Source: Vibrio splendidus
GTDB lineage: Bacteria; Pseudomonadota; Gammaproteobacteria; Enterobacterales; Vibrionaceae
Direction: 5' to 3'
Assembly: GCF_003345295.1 (NCBI RefSeq)
Contig: NZ_CP031055.1
Span: 2,852,001-2,916,000, forward strand
Length of the DNA stretch: 64,000 nucleotides
In this document: positions 32,996-41,038 of the stretch, piece after piece
Numbering within the stretch: position 1 is the first letter of the stretch
Layout of the letters: every line of letters starts with the position of its first letter
Program-made: the position numbers and the translations under genes
The notes under the pieces: generated by a model
Databases searched by the model: none
What the model saw: only the letters and a program-made list of their open reading frames with translations
Told to the model about the DNA's origin: nothing

Positions 32996-33865
32996 ATGTC
33001 CGCTAAACATCCAATTATTGCGGTGACGGGTTCATCAGGAGCCGGCACCACCACTACCTCAGAAGCCTTCCGAAAAATGTTCAATATGATGGACGTGAAG
33101 GCCGCTTGGGTTGAAGGGGATAGTTTCCATCGCTTCACTCGACCAGAGATGGACGTCGAGATCCGTAAGGCTCGCGAGCAAGGTAAGCACATCAGCTACT
33201 TTGGTCCACAAGCCAACGATTTTGGCGCATTAGAAGAGTTCTTCCGTCAATACGGTAATGAAGGCACGGGTAAAGTCCGTAGTTACCTACATACCTTCGA
33301 TGAAGCCGTGCCTTACAATCAAATGCCGGGCACCTTTACGCCATGGCAAGAGATCCCAGAAAATTCTGATGTGATGTTCTACGAAGGTCTTCATGGTGGC
33401 GTGGTAGATGGCGACATCAATGTCTCACAGCACGTCGACTTGCTGATCGGTATGGTGCCAATCGTCAACCTTGAGTGGATCCAAAAATTCGTTCGTGACA
33501 CACGCGATCGTGGGCACTCACGCGAAGCAGTAATGGATTCCATTGTTCGCTCAATGGATGATTACCTTAACTACATTACCCCGCAGTTTTCGCGCACTCA
33601 TATCAACTTTCAGCGAGTCCCAACCGTAGATACATCGAATCCACTGAACGCTAAAGGGATTCCAAGTTTAGACGAAAGCTTCGTGGTTATACGTTTGCGT
33701 GGCATCAAAAACGTCGATTTCCCCTACCTTCTGGCTATGATAGATGGCTCATTTATGTCACGCCACAACACGCTTGTGGTGCCAGGCGGTAAGATGAGTT
33801 TTGCTATGGAGCTCATTGTAAGGCCCATCCTACAACAGCTCATCGAAACCGGAAAAATAGGTTAA
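32996..33865 (+). CDS. prkB: Phosphoribulokinase-like kinase PrkB
   Basis: A 289-residue protein, identical in length to E. coli PrkB. The P-loop is GSSGAGTTTTSEAF near the N-terminus, then VEGDSFHRFTRPEMD (substrate binding) and MFYEGLHGGVVDGD (metal-binding Walker B-like). The phosphoribulokinase family phosphorylates ribulose 5-phosphate in autotrophs; Vibrio lacks a Calvin cycle as far as known, so the true substrate is open. It lies in the yheSTU-prkB-crp order conserved in E. coli. Confidence 0.93.
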   Translation: MSAKHPIIAVTGSSGAGTTTTSEAFRKMFNMMDVKAAWVEGDSFHRFTRPEMDVEIRKAREQGKHISYFGPQANDFGALEEFFRQYGNEGTGKVRSYLHTFDEAVPYNQMPGTFTPWQEIPENSDVMFYEGLHGGVVDGDINVSQHVDLLIGMVPIVNLEWIQKFVRDTRDRGHSREAVMDSIVRSMDDYLNYITPQFSRTHINFQRVPTVDTSNPLNAKGIPSLDESFVVIRLRGIKNVDFPYLLAMIDGSFMSRHNTLVVPGGKMSFAMELIVRPILQQLIETGKIG

Positions 33866-33898
33866 CAAGACACCATTCTGGTTGATTACTTTTCATAC

Positions 33899-33914
33899 CG
33901 TGATCATGTGCACA
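33899..33914 (+). promoter_or_regulatory. Candidate CRP operator upstream of crp
   Basis: CGTGA-N6-GCACA at 33899-33914 matches the CRP site TGTGA-N6-TCACA at eight of ten positions. It lies about 190 bases upstream of the crp start, consistent with the autoregulation of crp known in E. coli. Confidence 0.5.
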
Positions 33915-33958
33915 ATTTTGCGTAAAAAATCGTAGCTTGGTCACGATTAAAATCAAGA

Positions 33959-33983
33959 AATAGTACCTGAAAAAGGATACTAT
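33959..33983. repeat. Imperfect inverted repeat upstream of crp
   Basis: AATAGTACC and GGATACTATT (33959-33983) are nearly complementary around TGAAAAA. It may be an operator or an RNA hairpin in the crp leader, which is about 120 bases long from here. Confidence 0.5.
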
Positions 33984-34104
33984 TCTTAAACGAAACACAA
34001 GATAGCTTGCAGCGCTCAACGAGTGCTCTTATCCTACAAGTCAATCCAGGCTTAGCTAAAATACGGAAAGCGGCAAGCATACCCTGCAGAGGAAGTAAGA
34101 TATT

Positions 34105-34737
34105 ATGGTTCTAGGTAAACCCCAAACCGATCCAACATTAGAGTGGTTCCTTTCACACTGTCATATTCATAAGTACCCTTCAAAAAGTACTTTGATTCAT
34201 GCTGGTGAAAAGGCAGAAACCTTGTACTACATCGTTAAAGGTTCTGTGGCAGTTCTTATCAAAGACGAAGAAGGTAAGGAAATGATTCTTTCTTACCTAA
34301 ACCAAGGTGACTTCATTGGTGAACTTGGCCTCTTCGAAGAAGACCAAGAGCGTACTGCATGGGTTCGTGCAAAATCTCCTTGTGAAGTGGCTGAAATTTC
34401 TTTCAAGAAATTCCGTCAACTTATCCAAGTGAACCCAGATATCCTAATGCGCCTTTCAGCGCAAATGGCAAACCGTCTACAAGTAACTAGCCAAAAGGTT
34501 GGTGACTTAGCGTTCCTTGACGTAACAGGTCGTATCGCTCAAACGCTACTTAACCTAGCGAAACAGCCAGATGCAATGACTCACCCTGACGGCATGCAAA
34601 TCAAGATCACTCGTCAAGAGATTGGCCAGATTGTTGGTTGTTCTCGTGAGACAGTAGGTCGTATCTTGAAGATGCTAGAAGAGCAGAACCTAATTTCTGC
34701 ACACGGTAAAACTATCGTGGTATACGGCACTCGTTAA
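34105..34737 (+). CDS. crp: cAMP receptor protein (catabolite regulator)
   Basis: A 210-residue CRP, exactly the E. coli length. The cAMP-binding beta-roll has GDFIGELGLFEE and ERTAWVRAK (E. coli has ERSAWVRAK: Ser83 is Thr here). The C-terminal helix-turn-helix IGQIVGCSRETVGRILKML is the same as E. coli. It activates or represses many carbon-use genes and contacts RpoA. It is preceded by a CRP-like operator and followed by a strong terminator. In Vibrio, CRP also controls motility, competence and quorum sensing. Confidence 0.99.
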   Translation: MVLGKPQTDPTLEWFLSHCHIHKYPSKSTLIHAGEKAETLYYIVKGSVAVLIKDEEGKEMILSYLNQGDFIGELGLFEEDQERTAWVRAKSPCEVAEISFKKFRQLIQVNPDILMRLSAQMANRLQVTSQKVGDLAFLDVTGRIAQTLLNLAKQPDAMTHPDGMQIKITRQEIGQIVGCSRETVGRILKMLEEQNLISAHGKTIVVYGTR

Positions 34738-34763
34738 TCTCGATTAACTGAGCCAAAAATTTG

Positions 34764-34797
34764 AAAGCCACCAAATGCAAATTTGGTGGCTTTTTTG
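34764..34797 (+). terminator. Terminator after crp
   Basis: AAAGCCACCAAAT-GCAA-ATTTGGTGGCTTT with a T-run forms a 13-bp stem, 26 bases past the crp stop. Confidence 0.92.
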
Positions 34798-34921
34798 TTT
34801 TCTAAAGATCTAGAGAGCAGATGCGAGATGCGAATGGAGCACCTCCCGCGTCCAAGCGCAAACACTCTCAAAGCGAAGCGTACCCGCATCTTTAGGGTAA
34901 AGCCCGTGCTCGTATCTTTCT

Positions 34922-35713
34922 TTAACCGTTGGTGCTCTCAAAGATCTTGTCAGCCGATGCTGCAACAAATCCTGTATAAAGCTCACCATTCGCCATCGCA
35001 TAACGCTTAGCGAACTCGTAGAAGCCACCAGGAATCACCTCATTGCCTTCAACAAATGAAACTGGCACTTTGTCTGCCATTGTAGATGATTGCTCTAATA
35101 AGACCTCTGGAGAGCCTTTAACCTGACCGCCAGATGCATTGATAGTGAAACCTGAATCACTCAAATAGTCATTCACAGTCTGTACTTCATCGAACTCATT
35201 AAGCTGGTTCACACTCACCGTAAAGTGGTTTGCACCGTAACCATGAGCCGCTAGCCAAGACGCGTATTCACTCTCTTTTGCTAGGACTTGGAAATCCGCG
35301 AAACTCAGATCCCAAAGGCGACCACCAAACAAGAACTCATGACCTTGAAGCTTGCTTGCGTCTACTTGCTCAACCAACTTCGCAACGATCTGTTGTAAGT
35401 CACTTGAACACTCTTCTACCTTCAACTCACTAATGAACACTTTCGGTTGGTTTGGGTCTGGGTGCTCGTAGTGCTTAGCCACTAACTTCTTGCTCTCAAA
35501 CAAGTAGTCGCCACAAGCCTTGTAGCCTAATTCAAGGAAAGGCTTAGCCAGTGTTTCAATACCTAGCGGTGCAACATTGAAAGTTCGCAGTGCAATGTGA
35601 TCATTAATCAGGGCTTCGTCTTCTTTCAGCAGATGATGAACTTTCTCGGCCGATGGGCAAAGCCTGTGAATGTAATCGTCCCATAGTGATTTAAAGAGTA
35701 GATCGGGCGTCAT
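34922..35713 (-). CDS. DUF1338 family (2-oxoadipate dioxygenase-like) protein
   Basis: A 263-residue protein of the DUF1338 family. NDHIALRTFNVAPLG near residue 40 and NHFTVSVNQ near 165 carry the metal-ligand histidines, and GGFYEFAKRY near 230 the glutamate ligand, as in the VOC-like fold of HglS/YdcJ. HglS converts 2-oxoadipate to D-2-hydroxyglutarate with O2 in lysine catabolism. It follows the astD gene by 257 bases on the same strand, so a link with amino-acid breakdown is plausible. The substrate here is not settled. Confidence 0.85.
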   Translation of the reverse strand: MTPDLLFKSLWDDYIHRLCPSAEKVHHLLKEDEALINDHIALRTFNVAPLGIETLAKPFLELGYKACGDYLFESKKLVAKHYEHPDPNQPKVFISELKVEECSSDLQQIVAKLVEQVDASKLQGHEFLFGGRLWDLSFADFQVLAKESEYASWLAAHGYGANHFTVSVNQLNEFDEVQTVNDYLSDSGFTINASGGQVKGSPEVLLEQSSTMADKVPVSFVEGNEVIPGGFYEFAKRYAMANGELYTGFVAASADKIFESTNG

Positions 35714-35910
35714 GGTGACTCCTTGTCAGAGGTTCTAGCAAGCTAGTAATTTGGATTAGAGAGGGAGAGGCTGGACACAGAGTCAGCAGCCATCAGCCTG
35801 TGACATACTTGTTCTATTATTATCTACCGCCCAATCTAGGTGTCGGACGTGATGGAAAAAGGAAGCGATAACACCGCTTCCTCATTACACAATTAACCAA
35901 TGAATCTGTT

Positions 35911-35965
35911 ATTCATGAACCTAGAGCTCATAAGCTTATGATTCATGAACTTATAGCTTAAGAGC
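35911..35965. repeat. Direct and inverted short repeats near the astD 3' end
   Basis: ATTCATGAAC occurs at 35911 and 35941, 30 bases apart, interleaved with AGAGCTCATAAGCTTATG and TAGAGCT palindromes. It looks like a structured 3' untranslated region rather than a gene. No function assigned. Confidence 0.6.
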
Positions 35966-35970
35966 TTAAA

Positions 35971-37428
35971 CTAGAGCTCAATACCTGGGCTAAATGTCGC
36001 TGGCAGTTGAGTTTCACCACCTTCCATTGATGCCATAGGGTAAGCACAGTAGTCCGCCGCGTAGTAAGCACTTGGGCGTAAGTTGCCTGAAGCACCCGGG
36101 CCACCAAATGGAGCATCACCACTTGCGCCTGTTAGCTGGCGGTTACGATTAACAATACCCGCACGGATATGGTCAACGAAGTATTCCCATTCTGAATCGT
36201 CTGTTGAAACTAGGCCTGCAGACAAACCAAAGCGCGTGTCATTAGCCAATTCAACCGCTTGCTCTAGCGATTGGTAACGAACCACTTGCAACAATGGACC
36301 GAAGTACTCTTCATCTGGTAATTCAGCAATGTTGGTTGCATCAATAATACCCGGAGAAACAAACGCCGCTTCACCCGCCTTTGCTTCTACTAGGCTTATA
36401 CCGCCTAACGATTGCAGATTAGCTTGCGCGTCCAGAATGAATTTAGCCGCAGCTTCCGAAATTTGTGGCCCCATGAATGGTGCAGGCTCAGCGAATGGCT
36501 GATCGACACGAATCTTCAAGGTCGCAGCCACGAGCTTGTCCAGCAGTTGATCGCCCTTCTCTCCAACAGGCACATACAAGCGACGTGCACATGTACAACG
36601 TTGACCCGCACTGATGAAAGCCGATTGAATGATGGTATAAACCGTCGCGTCAGCATCACCAAATTGGTCAGTGATCACCATAGGGTTGTTGCCGCCCATC
36701 TCTAGCGCTAACATCTTGCCCGGTTGACCTGCGAATTGACGGTGAAGGATATGACCAGTATTCGCACTACCTGTGAATAGCACGCCATCAAGGCCTTTAG
36801 CATCAGCCAGTGCGATACCTGTCTCTTTAGCGCCTTGCACTAGGTTAATCACGCCAGCAGGAAGGCCAGCTTCTTGCCATAGCTTCATCGCAAACTCACC
36901 CGTCCAAGGTGTCTGCTCTGACGGCTTAAATACCACGGTATTACCCGATAGCAGTGCCGGAACAATATGACCGTTAGGTAGGTGACCAGGGAAGTTGTAA
37001 GGACCAAATACCGCCATTACGCCTAATGGGCGATGACGCAGTACGATTTGGTTGCCTGCGGCTTCACGTGAAGCTTCACCCGTACGTTCGTGGTAAGCAC
37101 GAATAGAGATAGCGATTTTACCCGCCATCGCACCCGCTTCAGTGCGAGTTTCCCAAATCGGTTTACCCGTCTCTTTTGCAATAATCTGTGCAATTTCTTC
37201 GCTGTTCTCTTTTACCTTCTCAGCAAAGTTCAACACGATCGCTTCACGCTCTGCAAAGCTCATCTTTTTCCATACTAAGAAAGCGTCACGCGCCGCTGCT
37301 ACTGCAGATTCAACCTGTGCTGGAGTTGCACTATCGCCTTGCCACACGACTTCATTATTGTATGGGCTTACTGATGTCATGGCGTCGCCTTGACCTGCCA
37401 CCCACTGTCCTGCTATCCACTGAGTCAT
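35971..37428 (-). CDS. astD: Succinylglutamate-semialdehyde dehydrogenase
   Basis: A 485-residue aldehyde dehydrogenase. The NAD-binding part includes FGPYNFPGHLPNGHIVPALLSGNTVVFKPS and the GSANTGHILHR loop; the catalytic Glu243 lies in LEMGGNNP and the nucleophile is Cys278 in SAGQRCTC. It oxidises N-succinylglutamate semialdehyde in the arginine succinyltransferase (AST) pathway. It lies 39 bases downstream of astA on the same strand, so it is almost certainly in the same operon. AstB and AstE are not in this window. Confidence 0.97.
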   Translation of the reverse strand: MTQWIAGQWVAGQGDAMTSVSPYNNEVVWQGDSATPAQVESAVAAARDAFLVWKKMSFAEREAIVLNFAEKVKENSEEIAQIIAKETGKPIWETRTEAGAMAGKIAISIRAYHERTGEASREAAGNQIVLRHRPLGVMAVFGPYNFPGHLPNGHIVPALLSGNTVVFKPSEQTPWTGEFAMKLWQEAGLPAGVINLVQGAKETGIALADAKGLDGVLFTGSANTGHILHRQFAGQPGKMLALEMGGNNPMVITDQFGDADATVYTIIQSAFISAGQRCTCARRLYVPVGEKGDQLLDKLVAATLKIRVDQPFAEPAPFMGPQISEAAAKFILDAQANLQSLGGISLVEAKAGEAAFVSPGIIDATNIAELPDEEYFGPLLQVVRYQSLEQAVELANDTRFGLSAGLVSTDDSEWEYFVDHIRAGIVNRNRQLTGASGDAPFGGPGASGNLRPSAYYAADYCAYPMASMEGGETQLPATFSPGIEL

Positions 37429-37467
37429 ACTTCTATCCTTAAAATCTTCGACAGATAATCGCCGCTC

Positions 37468-38487
37468 TTATTGAGCCAACATGCGAACGAATTCGCCTTC
37501 TTTTACTTCAAGAGCGCTTGCTACTTCAGATGATAAAATCACTGTGTCGCTAGCTTGGTCATACGCGCCTTTCGCGGCTACTGCGCGGAAGTTCTCAAAC
37601 GAGGTATTACCAATGAGGAAGTCTTTAGAGCTTGAATGCTCTGCAATTGTCACTTGAGCTCGAATCGCATGACGCACTGACTCGATATTTCTTAGATCAC
37701 ACTCAACCGTTGGGCCCCCATCAAAGATGTCAACATAGCCACGGTTGGTGAAACCTTCACGTTCCAGCAACTTAAGTGCAGGGCGCGTATTGTCATGAAC
37801 CTCTCCAATCACCGCCTGAGCTTCTTTGCTCAGCAAGTTCACATAGATAGGTAACTTCGGCATTAGGTCAGCAATGAAGCCTTTCTTACCGATACCGGTT
37901 AGGTAATCTGCAAGCGTGAAATCAATTGAGAAGAAGTGCTCTTGCAGCCATTGCCAGAAAGGAGAGTTACCTTCCGCATCCGATACACCACGCATCTCAG
38001 CAAAAATCGTTTTCGAGAAACGCTCTGGGTGCTCAGACATGATCAAGAAGCGACACTTAGACATCAAACGACCATTCAATCCACCACGGAAAGCCGGGCG
38101 CAAGAACAGTGTGCAGATCTCGCTGCATCCGGTGTAGTTATTGCCGAAAGTCAGTAGCTTCACGACGTTATTAACGCCAAGCTTCTGCGATGAGTGAACC
38201 ACTTTGCTGATGTGGTAAGAGTAAAACGGAACATCCCAGCCAATTGAGGCTTCGATACCCGTAGTGCCCGCAACTTCACCGGTTTCGGTATCAAAGCCAA
38301 CCATTAGGTAGCCTTCGTCACCGGGCTCAGTCACGTCTGGTTTGGCAAAGCTGTATTCAGAGTGAGTAATACGGTTGGTTAACAGTTCTTCGTTAACCGG
38401 AAGAGATGTGAATCCGTGACCAGATTCAACCGCGCAGGTATGCAACGCATCGTAATCAGATAATTTTATTGGGCGAACAACTAGCAT
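37468..38487 (-). CDS. astA: Arginine N-succinyltransferase
   Basis: A 339-residue protein. The ATG at 38487 gives MLVVRPIKLSDYDALHTCAVES, the AstA start, with GGAGGG seven bases upstream; a longer frame starts seven codons earlier. The GNAT-like fold includes LKLLEREGFTNRGYVDIFDGGPTVECDL. It transfers succinyl from succinyl-CoA to arginine, the first step of the AST pathway. A single-subunit enzyme here, unlike the two-subunit AruF/AruG of Pseudomonas. It lies between argD (108-base gap with a hairpin) and astD. Confidence 0.96.
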   Translation of the reverse strand: MLVVRPIKLSDYDALHTCAVESGHGFTSLPVNEELLTNRITHSEYSFAKPDVTEPGDEGYLMVGFDTETGEVAGTTGIEASIGWDVPFYSYHISKVVHSSQKLGVNNVVKLLTFGNNYTGCSEICTLFLRPAFRGGLNGRLMSKCRFLIMSEHPERFSKTIFAEMRGVSDAEGNSPFWQWLQEHFFSIDFTLADYLTGIGKKGFIADLMPKLPIYVNLLSKEAQAVIGEVHDNTRPALKLLEREGFTNRGYVDIFDGGPTVECDLRNIESVRHAIRAQVTIAEHSSSKDFLIGNTSFENFRAVAAKGAYDQASDTVILSSEVASALEVKEGEFVRMLAQ

Positions 38488-38503
38488 CAATATTCCCTCC
38501 AGA

Positions 38504-38537
38504 TGCAAAACAGGCCCAAAACGAGAATCTTGGGCCT
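38504..38537 (-). terminator. Hairpin between argD and astA (terminator or attenuator)
   Basis: On the minus strand AGGCCCAA pairs with TTGGGCCT around a ten-base loop, then TGTTTTGCAT follows. It lies 58 bases past the argD stop and just before the astA ribosome-binding site, so it would lower but not abolish read-through. Confidence 0.65.
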
Positions 38538-38594
38538 TTAGCAGTACGTCATGGGATCGCTCTAATGGCGATCATTCCTATGACGCCGCTCAGG

Positions 38595-39806
38595 CTAAAC
38601 TAGCGTAGCGATTGCTTTGTCTAGTTTTGATAAACCTTCTTCAATTTCTTGTGTAGTGATAACCAATGATGGCGTGAAACGAACCACGTTTGCACCCGCA
38701 ACCAGTACCATCAAGCCTTGTTCGCCTGCTGCTACTAATACATCACGAGCACGACCTTGCCATGCTTCATTAAGTGCAGCACCTAGCAATAAGCCTTTAC
38801 CGCGAACTTCACTGAATATTTGGTATTTGTCGTTAATCTTAGCTAAACCATCACGGAACATAGCTTCGCGTTCTTTCACGCCAGCCAACGTTTCAGGTTG
38901 GCTTACTACGTCAACAACTGCTTCAGCAACGGCACACGCCAGTGGGTTACCACCGTAAGTAGAACCGTGCGTACCGACTTTTAGGTGTGTCGCGAGTTCG
39001 GTGGTCGTTAGCATTGCGCCGATTGGGAAACCGCCACCTAGTGATTTCGCTGTGCTTAGAATATCAGGTGTCACTCCTAGGCCTTGGTAAGCGTAAAAGT
39101 TACCCGTACGGCCATTACCCGTTTGCACTTCATCAAAGATAAGCAGTGCATTGTGTTTGTCACACAGTTCACGAACTGTGTTCACGAACTCAGATGTTGG
39201 AGAGATGATACCGCCCTCGCCTTGTAGAGGTTCCATCATGATTGCACATGTGCGATCTGAGATGTGCGCTTCTAGCGCGACAATATCGTTGTAAGGCAGG
39301 TGAGTTACATCGCCCGGTTTAGGACCGAAGCCATCAGAGTAAGCCTCTTGACCACCCACGGTTACGGTAAAGAAAGTACGACCGTGGAAACCTTGTTTGA
39401 ATGCAATGATTTCAGATTTCTCAGGACCGTGAACATCCGCTGCCCAACGACGAGCTAGCTTCAATGCAGCTTCGTTCGCTTCTGCACCAGAGTTGGCAAA
39501 GAATACTTTTTCTGCAAAACATACGTCGGTTAGCTTCTTCGCTAGACGCAATGCAGGTTCGTTGGTCATGACATTACTTAAATGCCAAATCTTGTTTGCT
39601 TGCTCAGTAACTGCGTTAACCATTGCTGGGTGACAGTGACCCAAACAGCTCACAGCGATACCACCAGCAAAGTCGATATATTCTCGGCCTTGTTGGTCCC
39701 AAACGCGTGCGCCTTCCCCTTTTACCGGGATCATTTCCATTGGGTTATAACAAGGCACCATCACCTCATTAAACAGACTACGTTCTACTTTTTTTTCCAC
39801 TGTCAT
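38595..39806 (-). CDS. argD: Acetylornithine/succinylornithine aminotransferase
   Basis: A 403-residue class-III aminotransferase (E. coli ArgD 406). The PLP lysine is Lys254 in STAKSLGGGFPIG, Asp225 in FDEVQTG contacts the pyridine nitrogen, and NSGAEANEAALKLAR and GTHGSTYGGNPLACA are family motifs. Such enzymes act both in arginine synthesis (ArgD) and in its breakdown (AstC). Being first in a cluster with astA and astD and having pabA beside it (the E. coli argD neighbour), it may do both jobs here. A single enzyme for both is known in several bacteria. Confidence 0.95.
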   Translation of the reverse strand: MTVEKKVERSLFNEVMVPCYNPMEMIPVKGEGARVWDQQGREYIDFAGGIAVSCLGHCHPAMVNAVTEQANKIWHLSNVMTNEPALRLAKKLTDVCFAEKVFFANSGAEANEAALKLARRWAADVHGPEKSEIIAFKQGFHGRTFFTVTVGGQEAYSDGFGPKPGDVTHLPYNDIVALEAHISDRTCAIMMEPLQGEGGIISPTSEFVNTVRELCDKHNALLIFDEVQTGNGRTGNFYAYQGLGVTPDILSTAKSLGGGFPIGAMLTTTELATHLKVGTHGSTYGGNPLACAVAEAVVDVVSQPETLAGVKEREAMFRDGLAKINDKYQIFSEVRGKGLLLGAALNEAWQGRARDVLVAAGEQGLMVLVAGANVVRFTPSLVITTQEIEEGLSKLDKAIATLV

Positions 39807-39902
39807 CGTACATTCCTTTTCGATACCGCAAGCTTCGCAAATAAGCGTACTGGTTCATAAGTGAGACAAAGATATTTTCTCTCGCCATAATCCCGCTGCA
39901 GC

Positions 39903-39932
39903 ATTATATTTACATTTAATTAACGTTTTCAA
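39903..39932 (-). promoter_or_regulatory. Candidate argD promoter
   Basis: On the minus strand TTGAAA (39927-39932) and a consensus TATAAT (39903-39908) are 18 bases apart, about 100 bases upstream of argD. No good ArgR box or sigma-54 site was found in the gap. Confidence 0.65.
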
Positions 39933-40271
39933 TAGTAGATTATTCTTTAGCTATCCCTAACAACCAGCTAAACGTCACTACCTATGACTATTTATGCATC
40001 AATTAATCTGTTTTATGAAGCTTTTTTTACCTAAACGTATAACCTGCAACGGCAAAACCTTACTGGCATTGCGGTATATAGGGTTCGAGAGGAAATAAGG
40101 CGAATAATTTTGCATAGGCTAAAAACTTAGCCTTGAGAGAGAGAAATGTTATAAAAAGTGATCAGCGTCAGAGGAGTAAGAGACGCGTAGCGCCCGAATT
40201 TAAACGCTTAACGAATGGGCTAACAGGTTTAACTGGCTTATTTAGACGGAGAAAGGGTCAAATTTAAACAC
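39933..40271. other. argD-pabA intergenic region
   Basis: Upstream of the promoter the 339 bases hold no credible gene. One hairpin AGGCTAA-AAAC-TTAGCCT (40116-40133) may be a weak pabA transcript end; it lacks a U tract. Nothing else was recognised. Confidence 0.5.
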
Positions 40272-40850
40272 TCAACGCGCTAAGAAGTTAGCGAGAAGCT
40301 GGTGTCCTTGCTCTGTTTTAATCGACTCAGGGTGAAATTGCACCGCATCAATCGGCAAGGTTTTGTGTTGATACCCCATGATCTCATCCATGCTGCCATC
40401 TTCAAATTCCGTCCAAGACGTCAGTTCAAAGCAGTCAGGAAGCGTGTCATTTTTCACCACTAGGGAATGGTAACGTGTCACAGTCAGAGGGTTATTAAGC
40501 CCTTGAAAAACGCTCTTGCCATTGTGGCGTATTGGAGAGGTTTTACCGTGCATCACTTGTCTGGCTCGCACTACTTCACCACCAAACACTTGAGCAATGG
40601 CTTGATGACCAAGACACACACCTAAGATCGGCAGTTTACCAACGAAGTGTTCAATGACTTGCAGAGAGATTCCCGCATCATCAGGCGTACAAGGACCTGG
40701 CGAGATAACTAGATGGCTAGGATTCAGCGCTTCAATACCGACAATATCAATCTCATCGTTGCGAACAACTTTTACAGTGACCCCTAACTCACAGAAATAC
40801 TGATACAAGTTATAGGTAAAAGAGTCGTAGTTATCGATGATAAGTAACAT
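40272..40850 (-). CDS. pabA: Aminodeoxychorismate synthase, glutaminase component
   Basis: A 192-residue class-I glutamine amidotransferase (E. coli PabA 187). The catalytic cysteine is in GVCLGHQAIAQVFGG and the His-Glu pair in VQFHPESI. The start MLLIIDNYDSFTYNLYQYF is the family start; the frame runs 20 codons further but the ATG at 40850 is chosen. It supplies ammonia to PabB for p-aminobenzoate in folate synthesis. It lacks an obvious ribosome-binding site. The neighbouring argD is the same as in E. coli; TrpG is a similar protein but lies with trpE. Confidence 0.9.
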   Translation of the reverse strand: MLLIIDNYDSFTYNLYQYFCELGVTVKVVRNDEIDIVGIEALNPSHLVISPGPCTPDDAGISLQVIEHFVGKLPILGVCLGHQAIAQVFGGEVVRARQVMHGKTSPIRHNGKSVFQGLNNPLTVTRYHSLVVKNDTLPDCFELTSWTEFEDGSMDEIMGYQHKTLPIDAVQFHPESIKTEQGHQLLANFLAR

Positions 40851-40949
40851 GGGTCGAAATCGTTTGCTAAATACTAAATGATTGGGAGATATAGGGGCGG
40901 TATTGTGCAATACCCATGGCGAAAGGCAAGTGGAAACTGCATTTCGCCA

Positions 40950-40982
40950 ATAATTAAGGCCAACCTAAATTGACCTTAATTG
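40950..40982 (-). terminator. Terminator-like hairpin after the nuclease gene
   Basis: AATTAAGG (40952-40959) pairs with CCTTAATT (40974-40981) with two further inner pairs interrupted by a mismatch. On the minus strand it lies 58 bases past the exeM-like stop. The U content is modest. Confidence 0.55.
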
Positions 40983-41038
40983 TTTACAGATAACTTTCAG
41001 TTACCTGTATCAGCTGGCTTGCGCAGTTAACGATGTCG

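Noticed and set aside
39807..40271. ArgR boxes or a sigma-54 promoter upstream of argD
   Set aside because: Only weak partial matches to the ArgR consensus were seen, and no GG-N10-GC element with flanking matches; the sigma-70-like promoter is a better fit.
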